NCBI GenBank assembly: GCA_020852035.1
Contig: JADZBR010000139.1
Location: forward strand, 1-9,141
Origin: Caulobacteraceae bacterium
GTDB lineage: Bacteria; Pseudomonadota; Alphaproteobacteria; Caulobacterales; Caulobacteraceae
Direction of reading: 5' to 3'
DNA: 9,141 bases
Shown here: positions 1-4,632 of the stretch, piece after piece
Numbering within the stretch: the stretch's first letter is position 1
Layout: every line of letters starts with the position of its first letter
Made by a program: the position numbers and the translations under genes
The notes under the pieces: generated by a model
What the model was told of the DNA's origin: nothing
The model's input: the letters and a program-made list of their open reading frames with translations, nothing else
Database searches by the model: none

Positions 1-166
1 CCACGAGCGTCAGCCGACGCGGGCCGGCGAAGGTCTTCAGCGCGCCGGGCAGCAGGCCCTGAGCGGCCAGCCGCTCGCGCGCCATGCGCTCAAGATCACG
101 CGCCGCCTGCGCCTGCATGCGCGCGGGGATTTCCTCGGAGAAGAGTTCGAGCAGAAGCTGGGGCAT
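1..166 (-). CDS. glyS: Glycyl-tRNA synthetase beta subunit, N-terminal fragment (runs off the left edge)
   Basis: Only the first 55 codons are in the window; the gene continues leftward. The visible protein begins MPQLLLELFSEEIPARM and later has TFAGPRRLTL. Both stretches are characteristic of the start of bacterial GlyS, whose beta subunit binds and helps charge tRNA-Gly in the alpha2beta2 enzyme. The ATG at 164-166 is preceded by GAAGGA about 8 bases upstream, a good ribosome binding site. Part of that site is the end of the palindromic repeat at 176-314. The partner glyQ lies immediately upstream on the same strand, the usual alphaproteobacterial order, but here the two are separated by 167 bases instead of being nearly contiguous. 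Identification rests on the N-terminal motif plus the glyQ neighbour, so it is secure although the gene is partial. Confidence 0.93.
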   Translation of the reverse strand, partial: MPQLLLELFSEEIPARMQAQAARDLERMARERLAAQGLLPGALKTFAGPRRLTLV

Positions 167-175
167 TGGCTAAAT

Positions 176-314
176 CCTTCCCCCGGTACGGGGGAAGTGG
201 CCCGATGGCGAAGCCGAGGGTCGATGGGGGAGGTTTGGGGGTTGCACATCACTTCCCCCATCGACCTTCGCTCGCTTCGCGATCTCAGGCCACTTCCCCC
301 GTACCGGGGGAAGG
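176..314 (-). repeat. 139-bp palindromic intergenic repeat, copy 1 (between glyQ and glyS)
   Basis: The ends, 176-202 and 288-314, are a perfect 27-bp inverted repeat. Each end also folds on itself: arms CTTCCCCCG and CGGGGGAAG flank a 3-base centre. Inside is a second pair of arms (about 215-234 and 251-270, core GTCGATGGGGGA) with two mismatches, around a centre of about 16 bases. The whole unit could therefore form one long hairpin or two small terminal ones. A second copy begins at 9018 in the opposite orientation. Both copies share the same asymmetric mismatches between inner arms, so the element has a direction. No open reading frame, T-run or obvious target-site duplication was found (flanks AAAT and TTCA). 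It resembles a REP/MITE-like dispersed intergenic element; the family is not identified. Confidence 0.9.
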
Positions 315-333
315 TTCAAGCGCGCCACCCCGC

Positions 334-1233
334 TCACGCCGCCACCTCTTGCGATTCGACCCACGCCAGCGCGCAGGCTTTGCAGAGGTCGCGGATGCGG
401 CCGATGTAGCTCTGACGTTCGGCCACGGCGATGGCGCCTCTGGCGTCCATCAGGTTGAAGAGGTGGCTGGCCTTCAGCACGTTGTCGTAGGCCGGCAGGG
501 CGAGCGTCTGGCCTTGCGGTCCCTTGGCGGCCAGGATGCGGGTGACCTGGCGCTCCATGTCCTCGAACTGGCGTTTTAGGGTCTCGACGTCGGCGACCTC
601 GAAGTTGAAGGCCGAGAACTGGCGTTCGCTTTCCAGGAACACCTCGCCGTAGGTCTTGAAATCCGGGCTCTGCGGGTCGTTGAACGCCAGGTCGTAGACG
701 TTCTCGACGCCCTGCACGTACATCGCCAGGCGCTCCAGCCCGTAGGTCAGCTCGCCGGCCACCGGGTTCACGTCGAGCCCGCCCACCTGCTGGAAGTAGG
801 TGTACTGCGTCACCTCCATCCCGTCGCACCAGACCTCCAAGCCAAGGCCCCAGGCGCCGACCGTGGGGTTCTCCCAGTCGTCCTCGACGAAGCGGATGTC
901 GTGCAGCCTGGTGTCGATGCCGATGGCTTCCGGCGAGCCCAGATAGAGATCCTGGAGGTCGTCCGGGTTGGGTTTGAGGATCACCTGGTACTGGTAGTAG
1001 TGCTGCAGCCGGTTGGGGTTCTCGCCATAGCGTCCGTCGGCCGGCCGGCGCGAGGGCTGCACATAGGCCGCCCGCCAGGGCTTGGGGCCCAGCGCGCGCA
1101 GCACCGTGGCCGGGTGCAGGGTCCCGGCCCCCACCTCGACGTCGTAGGGCTGCAGGATCACGCAACCCTGCCGGCTCCAGTAGTCATGGAGCTTCAGGAT
1201 CAGGCCCTGGAAGGACAGGGGCTTGTCGGCCAT
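334..1233 (-). CDS. glyQ: Glycyl-tRNA synthetase alpha subunit
   Basis: This class II aminoacyl-tRNA synthetase subunit binds ATP and glycine and, with GlyS, charges tRNA-Gly in the cytoplasm. The 299-residue product is full length for the family. Hallmarks are FQGLILKLHDYW (8-19), VEVGAGTLHP (32-41), the class II motif 2 region with QPSRRPADGRYGENPNR (59-75), FVEDDWENPTVGAWGLG (115-131) and the motif 3 segment GELTYGLERLAMY (160-172). The C-terminal helices include LPAYDNVLKASHLFNLMDAR. The ATG at 1231-1233 gives the expected N-terminus, although the upstream sequence has only a weak purine-rich stretch rather than a clear Shine-Dalgarno. Transcription probably starts just upstream, at the promoter overlapping the terminator at 1257-1290. 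Downstream lie the palindromic repeat and then glyS. No lesions are seen. Confidence 0.98.
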   Translation of the reverse strand: MADKPLSFQGLILKLHDYWSRQGCVILQPYDVEVGAGTLHPATVLRALGPKPWRAAYVQPSRRPADGRYGENPNRLQHYYQYQVILKPNPDDLQDLYLGSPEAIGIDTRLHDIRFVEDDWENPTVGAWGLGLEVWCDGMEVTQYTYFQQVGGLDVNPVAGELTYGLERLAMYVQGVENVYDLAFNDPQSPDFKTYGEVFLESERQFSAFNFEVADVETLKRQFEDMERQVTRILAAKGPQGQTLALPAYDNVLKASHLFNLMDARGAIAVAERQSYIGRIRDLCKACALAWVESQEVAA

Positions 1234-1256
1234 CGGATGACGCTTTCGCGGCGCAC

Positions 1257-1290
1257 AAAAAAGTCGGCGGACCTATAGGGCCCGCCGACT
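1257..1290 (-). terminator. Intrinsic terminator downstream of the small exported-protein gene
   Basis: Read on the minus strand, a perfect 9-bp stem (AGTCGGCGG / CCGCCGACT, at 1282-1290 and 1262-1270) encloses an 11-base loop and is followed directly by a run of six T (1257-1262 on the plus strand is AAAAAA). It lies 31 bases past the stop codon of the gene at 1321-1704 and before glyQ, so it should end transcripts from the fasciclin/exported-protein unit. Its loop contains a TATAGG that may serve as the glyQ -10. Confidence 0.85.
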
Positions 1291-1300
1291 GGCGCTTCAA
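1272..1300 (-). promoter_or_regulatory. Candidate glyQ promoter embedded in the terminator
   Basis: On the minus strand TTGAAG (1295-1300) and TATAGG (1272-1277) are separated by exactly 17 bases, a reasonable sigma-70-type -35/-10 pair. The predicted start, near 1265, lies about 30 bases before the glyQ ATG. The -10 falls in the loop of the terminator hairpin, so transcripts begun here would lack the first stem arm and escape termination. The call is from pattern only. The neighbouring terminator makes some promoter in this short interval likely. Confidence 0.45.
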
Positions 1301-1320
1301 GCGAAGCTGGGGCGTTCGGC

Positions 1321-1704
1321 TTAGTTGCCGGCCGCCTTGGTCGCCTTACCGGCCCGCGACAGCGGCGCGTACATGGCGCGGTTCTCCGGCGTGTCCGGCA
1401 CCGGGCCGTTGGTCACCATGTTCACCGTCAACGGCGCGCCCGAGGGCGTGGTGGCGGGGGTCGAGGCGGCCGCGTCCATCGCGCTGGAGGTCGCCGCCGG
1501 CACGCCCACCGTGGGGCCGGTGGAGTCCGGCGACGGCGTGGTGGACTCCATCGGCGACGGCGTGGCCGCCTCGGGCGAGGGCATGGCTTCGGTCGCCGGA
1601 GCTTCGGTGGCGGGCTCGGTGGCCGGCTCGGCGGTCTGGGCCAGGGCGGCGCCGCCCATCAGGGCGAGCGCGGCGGTGGCGGTCATGAGGTGGGTGATCT
1701 TCAT
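1321..1704 (-). CDS. Small exported Ala/Thr/Pro-rich protein of unknown function
   Basis: I do not recognise a named family. The 127-residue product starts MKITHLMTATAALALMGG, a typical Sec signal peptide with predicted cleavage after ALA at about residue 22. Residues 24-90 are low complexity, dominated by A, T, P, S and E (for example EPATEPATEAPATEA, then ATPSP and TTPSP). The C-terminus is different and looks like a true conserved motif: NGPVPDTPENRAMYAPLSRAG (99-119), ending in GN. ATG 1702-1704 is preferred because the signal peptide begins there and a GGAA lies about 10 bases upstream. An in-frame GTG 15 bases earlier would only add five residues. The fasciclin gene lies 80 bases upstream on the same strand and is also exported, so the two may form one unit. 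Function is unknown; an envelope role is inferred from the signal peptide only. Confidence 0.75.
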   Translation of the reverse strand: MKITHLMTATAALALMGGAALAQTAEPATEPATEAPATEAMPSPEAATPSPMESTTPSPDSTGPTVGVPAATSSAMDAAASTPATTPSGAPLTVNMVTNGPVPDTPENRAMYAPLSRAGKATKAAGN

Positions 1705-1735
1705 GGTCGGGGGTTCCACTTGCGGTTTGCGAGGT

Positions 1736-1759
1736 GTCCGGCCGTCAGAACGGCCGGAC
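1736..1759. repeat. Perfect 10-bp stem-loop between the fasciclin and small exported-protein genes
   Basis: GTCCGGCCGT (1736-1745) and ACGGCCGGAC (1750-1759) form a perfect GC-rich stem with a 4-base loop. It sits 26 bases past the fasciclin stop codon and 32 bases before the next start. No T-run follows on either strand, so it is not a canonical intrinsic terminator. It could stabilise the 3' end of the fasciclin message, attenuate transcription between the two genes, or act as a binding site. Confidence 0.6.
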
Positions 1760-1784
1760 GGCGCCGCTAGTTCCCCCGACCCGA

Positions 1785-2438
1785 TCAGTTCCCGACCTTC
1801 GGCTCGGGCGTCGCCGGCGCGGTGGTCGAGGCCGGCGCCGATTCGCTCTCGGCGGCGGGGGCCGGCGTCGCGGCCATCGGCGTCGGCGCGGCCGCCCCAT
1901 AGGGCGAGAGCACCTTGTCGACGACGTGGATCACCCCGTTGGTGGCCAGCAGGTCCGGCCGGGTGATGGTGGCGTCGTTGACCTTCAGCGGTTCGCTGGA
2001 ACCGTCGACCTGCACCGCGTTGCCGGCCACGGTCGGCACCGGGCCGCGGGCGCCGCGGATCTTGCTGGTGTCAACGCGCGCATTGACGATGTGATAGGTG
2101 AGCAGCTTCTGCAGCTTCTCGCGGTTCTCCGGCAGCATCAGCTTGTCCAGCTCGCCAGGCGGCAGGGCCTGGAAGGCCGCGTCGGTCGGGGCGAACACGG
2201 TCAGCGCCGGCTGCTTCTTCAGGACGTCGGTCAGGTTGGTGGCCTCGATGGCCTTGATGAAGGTGTTGAACTGGCCGGCCTTCTTGGCGGTCTCGAAGAC
2301 ATCGCCGGTGGCCGGCGCCGGCGCGGGCGCCGCGGCGGGGGGCGCGGTCGGGGCGGCCGGCTCGGCCGGCGTCTGGGCCAGCACCGGCGTGGCGATGGCG
2401 AAGGCGGCGCTCACGGCCAGAAAACTCTTGAATTTCAT
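1785..2438 (-). CDS. Exported fasciclin (FAS1)-domain protein
   Basis: The 217-residue protein has a signal peptide (MKFKSFLAVSAAFAIATPVLA, cleavage near 21/22), an Ala/Pro-rich linker (22-44), one FAS1 domain (about 45-180) and an Ala/Pro/Ser/Thr-rich tail (181-217). FAS1 hallmarks are visible: the H1 box TVFAPTDAAF (80-89), the YH pair (115-116) in LLTYHIV, and the H2 box NGVIHVVDKVL (167-177). Bacterial single-FAS1 proteins are secreted or periplasmic and are usually linked to adhesion or surface interactions; the ligand cannot be read from sequence. The start at 2436-2438 is chosen because GAGGA lies at ideal spacing upstream and the signal peptide begins there; an in-frame start 24 bases earlier has no advantage. 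The Ala/Pro linker and tail resemble composition in the neighbouring exported protein and in the AmtB leader. Confidence 0.93.
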   Translation of the reverse strand: MKFKSFLAVSAAFAIATPVLAQTPAEPAAPTAPPAAAPAPAPATGDVFETAKKAGQFNTFIKAIEATNLTDVLKKQPALTVFAPTDAAFQALPPGELDKLMLPENREKLQKLLTYHIVNARVDTSKIRGARGPVPTVAGNAVQVDGSSEPLKVNDATITRPDLLATNGVIHVVDKVLSPYGAAAPTPMAATPAPAAESESAPASTTAPATPEPKVGN

Positions 2439-2473
2439 ATTCTTCCTCGGGTTTGCTCCCATCGGAGCCGTTG

Positions 2474-2482
2474 GATTCTAGC
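2474..2482 (-). promoter_or_regulatory. Candidate fasciclin -10 element overlapping a GANTC site
   Basis: The minus strand reads GCTAGAATC. This matches seven of the eight positions of the Caulobacter housekeeping -10 (GCTANAWC) and contains GAATC, a GANTC site of the type methylated by CcrM in Caulobacterales. It lies about 35 bases before the fasciclin start. No good -35 is visible at the expected distance; the dyad at 2489-2505 occupies that region instead. Pattern-based only. Confidence 0.4.
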
Positions 2483-2488
2483 CCCAGT

Positions 2489-2505
2489 CGAGCGATCTAC
2501 GCTCG
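2489..2505. repeat. Operator-like dyad upstream of the fasciclin -10
   Basis: CGAGCG (2489-2494) and CGCTCG (2500-2505) form a perfect 6-bp inverted repeat around five bases (ATCTA). It lies directly upstream of the candidate fasciclin -10, where a -35 box or regulator would sit. A short dyad in GC-rich DNA can arise by chance, so the assignment as an operator is tentative. Confidence 0.35.
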
Positions 2506-2614
2506 GAATGTGGGCGGGTTTCCGACGCTCACGGTTTCGTGATCACATTACGCCGCGCCCTATCCATGCCGTGGTTAAGCGCCGCCGTAAACCCGTGCCT
2601 CATTCTTGGGCGAA

Positions 2615-2650
2615 GGCCGGGCGCGGCGCCGCCAAAACGGGCGCCCGGCC
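2615..2650. repeat. 10-bp perfect inverted repeat in the glnK upstream region
   Basis: GGCCGGGCGC (2615-2624) is the exact reverse complement of GCGCCCGGCC (2641-2650), with a 16-base spacer. It lies about 85 bases upstream of the candidate sigma-54 -24 element, a distance at which enhancer-binding proteins such as NtrC typically act. The sequence does not match the usual NtrC half-site closely, so it may instead be another regulator's site or an mRNA hairpin if a promoter lies further upstream. Confidence 0.4.
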
Positions 2651-2721
2651 CATTTCTCGACAAGCCTGGACCGCCCGCGGCTCGCGCCGGGCCTTCGCAC
2701 CCCTAGCGTCGCCTTCGCCGT

Positions 2722-2737
2722 GGGGGCCTGCCTTGCG
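2722..2737 (+). promoter_or_regulatory. Candidate sigma-54 promoter of glnK-amtB
   Basis: GGGGGCCTGCCTTGCG keeps the invariant GG (2723-2724) and GC (2735-2736) with the correct 12-base phasing, and has TTGC at the -12 box. The -24 box is degenerate (GGGGGC rather than TGGCAC). A start near 2747 would leave a leader of about 45 bases before glnK. Sigma-54/NtrC control of glnK-amtB is common in Proteobacteria, which raises the prior. The motif is weak and GC-rich DNA gives false positives. Confidence 0.3.
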
Positions 2738-2793
2738 GCCCAGAACAGCAACGAGGGGCGCGGGGTCCGCCAGGGCTTCGCGAAATGAGGCGG

Positions 2794-3132
2794 ATGAAAC
2801 TGATCATGGCGATCGTCCGGCCGTTCAAGCTCGACGACGTGCGCGAGGCGCTGGTCGCCGCGGGCGTCGAGGGCCTGACGGTCTCGGAGGTCAAGGGTTA
2901 CGGCCGGCAGAAGGGCCAGACCGAAATCTACCGGGGCGCCGAGTACCAGGTGCACTTCGTGCCGAAGGTGAAGCTGGAGGCGGTGGTCGACGACGCGGCC
3001 GTGCCCGGCGCGATCGAGGCGATCAAGGGCGCGGCCGGCTCCGGCAAGATCGGCGACGGCAAGATCTTCGTGGTCGACGTGTCCGACGCGGTGCGCATCC
3101 GCACCGGCGAAACCGGCGTCGCGGCGCTCTGA
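2794..3132 (+). CDS. glnK: P-II nitrogen regulatory protein GlnK
   Basis: The 112-residue protein is full length for P-II. It begins MKLIMAIVRPFKLDDVREAL, the classic N-terminus. The T-loop (about 35-55) carries YRGAEY with the uridylylation tyrosine at Y51. The B-loop (about 82-92, GSGKIGDGKIF) and the C-loop RIRTGE (101-106) bind ATP/ADP and 2-oxoglutarate. P-II trimers sense nitrogen and carbon status. The copy next to amtB normally plugs the ammonium channel when nitrogen is plentiful and is released after uridylylation by GlnD. The start at 2794 is chosen by family alignment; an in-frame ATG at 2785 would add MRR. GAGG stands only three bases before 2794, so the upstream ATG cannot be fully excluded. 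amtB follows after 30 bases in the same operon. Confidence 0.96.
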   Translation: MKLIMAIVRPFKLDDVREALVAAGVEGLTVSEVKGYGRQKGQTEIYRGAEYQVHFVPKVKLEAVVDDAAVPGAIEAIKGAAGSGKIGDGKIFVVDVSDAVRIRTGETGVAAL

Positions 3133-3162
3133 GCGACAACGAGAACAAGGGGATATCCTGAC

Positions 3163-4578
3163 ATGACTTTCGCCTGGAAACGGCTGACGGGCCTGGCCCT
3201 CGCCGCCGCCCTGATCGGGGGGCCGCTGGCGGCGCCCGCGATCGCCCTCGCACAGGACGCGAACGCCGCGCCCACCACCGCCGAGGCGCCCGCCACGGAG
3301 GCCGCGGCCCCCACCGCCGCCGCCCCGGCCGAAACGCCAGCGCCGGAAGCGGCGCCGGCGGAAGAGAAGCCCACCCTCGACAGCGGCAACACCGCCTGGC
3401 TGCTCACCTCCACCGCCCTGGTGCTGATGATGACCATTCCGGGCCTGGCGCTGTTCTACGGCGGCATGGTGCGGCGCAAGAACGTCATCGCCTCGGTGGC
3501 CCAGAGTTTCGCGATCACCGCGGTGATCAGCGTGGTCTGGATGGTCGTGGGCTACTCCTTCGCCTTCACCGCCAACCCCAGCGCGGGCCTCAACGGCTTC
3601 ATCGGTGGGTTCGACAAGGTGATGCTGAGGGGGATCGGCATCGATTCGCTCAGCGGCTCGATCCCGGAATTCCTCTTCGTGGTCTTCCAGATGACCTTCG
3701 CGGTCATCACCCCGGCGCTGATCACCGGCGCCTTCGCCGAGAGGATGAAGTTCTCGGCCATGCTGATCTTCATGGTCCTGTGGTCGCTGATCGTCTACGC
3801 GCCGGTCTGCCACTGGGTGTGGGGCGGCGGCTTCATGTCGGCGGCGGGCGTGCTCGACTTCGCGGGCGGCACGGTGGTCCACATCAACGCCGGTATCGCG
3901 GGCCTGGTCTGCGCCATCGTGCTCGGCCGCCGCAAGGGCTACGGCGAGGTCAACATGGCTCCGCACAACCTGGTGCTGACCATGATCGGCGCCAGCCTGC
4001 TGTGGGTCGGCTGGTTCGGCTTCAACGCCGGCTCGGCGGTGGCCGCCGACGGCCTGGCCAGCGTGGCCATGCTGAACACCCAGGTGGCGACCGCCGCCGC
4101 CGCGGTGGCCTGGATGGCCATCGAGTGGATCGAGCGCAAGAAGCCCGGCATGCTGGGCCTGGCCTCCGGGGCCGTCGCGGGCCTGGTGGCCATCACCCCG
4201 GCCGCCGGCTTCGTGAACCCGACCGGCGCGCTGATCATCGGCCTGCTGGGCGGCGCGGGCGCCTACGCCGGCGCGGTGTGGCTGAAGAAGGCGCTGAAGT
4301 ACGACGACAGCCTGGACGTCTTCGGGGTGCACGGCATCGCCGGCATCATCGGCGCCCTGCTCACCGGCGTCTTCGCCGATGCGGCGATCAACGCGGCGGG
4401 CGAAGGCGGCAACATCGGCGCCCAGTTCTTCGGGATCCTCGGCACCATCGTCTGGAGCGCCGTGGCCAGCTTCCTGATCCTGATGCTCTGCAAGTTCACC
4501 GTGGGGCTGCGGGTCTCCGAGGAAGCCGAGACGGAGGGCCTGGACATGGCCCTCCACGGCGAGGCCCTGCACGAGTAG
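3163..4578 (+). CDS. amtB: Ammonium transporter with signal peptide and Ala/Pro-rich leader
   Basis: Amt/Rh channels conduct ammonium across the inner membrane as trimers. The 471-residue product has a cleavable-type signal peptide (1-30, ending IALA), an A/P/E/T-rich stretch (31-70), then about eleven hydrophobic segments (77-447). Family marks include LALFYGGMVRRKN (95-107), ITGAFAERMKFSA (187-199), the signature DFAGGTVVHINAG (232-244) with the substrate-site aspartate D232 and pore histidine H240, and DVFGVHGIAGIIG (385-397) with the second pore histidine H390. The cytoplasmic tail, GLRVSEEAETEGLDMALHGE, is the segment GlnK contacts. AAGGGG stands about 10 bases before the ATG. It follows glnK by 30 bases and ends at a strong terminator. 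The long Ala/Pro leader between signal peptide and first membrane helix is the only unusual part. Confidence 0.97.
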   Translation: MTFAWKRLTGLALAAALIGGPLAAPAIALAQDANAAPTTAEAPATEAAAPTAAAPAETPAPEAAPAEEKPTLDSGNTAWLLTSTALVLMMTIPGLALFYGGMVRRKNVIASVAQSFAITAVISVVWMVVGYSFAFTANPSAGLNGFIGGFDKVMLRGIGIDSLSGSIPEFLFVVFQMTFAVITPALITGAFAERMKFSAMLIFMVLWSLIVYAPVCHWVWGGGFMSAAGVLDFAGGTVVHINAGIAGLVCAIVLGRRKGYGEVNMAPHNLVLTMIGASLLWVGWFGFNAGSAVAADGLASVAMLNTQVATAAAAVAWMAIEWIERKKPGMLGLASGAVAGLVAITPAAGFVNPTGALIIGLLGGAGAYAGAVWLKKALKYDDSLDVFGVHGIAGIIGALLTGVFADAAINAAGEGGNIGAQFFGILGTIVWSAVASFLILMLCKFTVGLRVSEEAETEGLDMALHGEALHE

Positions 4579-4580
4579 CA

Positions 4581-4593
4581 GGTCGATTCGACC
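4581..4593. repeat. 13-bp palindrome centred on a GANTC site just after amtB
   Basis: GGTCGATTCGACC is a perfect palindrome around a single central base, and its middle is GATTC, a GANTC site. It begins two bases after the amtB stop codon, ahead of the terminator hairpin. It may be a protein-binding or methylation-sensitive site or simply part of the 3' untranslated structure. Confidence 0.4.
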
Positions 4594-4600
4594 GGACGGG

Positions 4601-4632
4601 AACGGGGGCCTTCGCGGCCCCCGTTTTCGTTT
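4601..4632 (+). terminator. Intrinsic terminator of glnK-amtB
   Basis: A perfect 10-bp stem, AACGGGGGCC (4601-4610) and GGCCCCCGTT (4616-4625), encloses a TTCGC loop and is followed by TTCGTTT, giving a T-rich tract on the plus strand. It begins 22 bases after the amtB stop. It abuts the stop codon of ispE coming from the other strand (4632-4634). The minus strand has no T-run after the hairpin, so it should act mainly on amtB transcripts. Confidence 0.88.

Larger units (their letters stand above)
2439..2793. promoter_or_regulatory. Divergent intergenic region between the fasciclin gene and glnK
   Basis: This 355-base stretch has no convincing gene. Short frames through it (for example one beginning with ATG at 2566 and ending at 2705) lack a ribosome binding site and any family resemblance. 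From left to right it holds the fasciclin Shine-Dalgarno, a candidate -10 overlapping a GANTC methylation site, a 6-bp dyad (2489-2505), a 10-bp inverted repeat (2615-2650), and a candidate sigma-54 element (2722-2737). It must carry promoters for both divergent units. Confidence 0.8.

Noticed and set aside
176..314. Interpretation of the palindromic repeat as an intrinsic terminator between glyQ and glyS
   Set aside because: The hairpins are strong but no T-run follows on either strand, and glyS downstream must be expressed.
176..314. Interpretation of the repeat as a GANTC-associated Caulobacter intergenic repeat
   Set aside because: Neither copy contains a GANTC site within the element, so it does not fit that class.
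170..1165. 331-codon minus-strand frame overlapping glyQ and running through the palindromic repeat
   Set aside because: It is a +1-shifted reading of glyQ with Arg/Pro/Gly-rich nonsense, and continues only because the repeat lacks stops.
1736..1759. Intrinsic terminator of the fasciclin gene
   Set aside because: The stem is perfect, but the bases after it on the minus strand are ACCTCG rather than a T-run; kept only as a stem-loop.
2606..2788. 60-codon plus-strand frame ending at the glnK start region
   Set aside because: It starts with TTG, has no Shine-Dalgarno, and runs through the control region; no sign of coding constraint.
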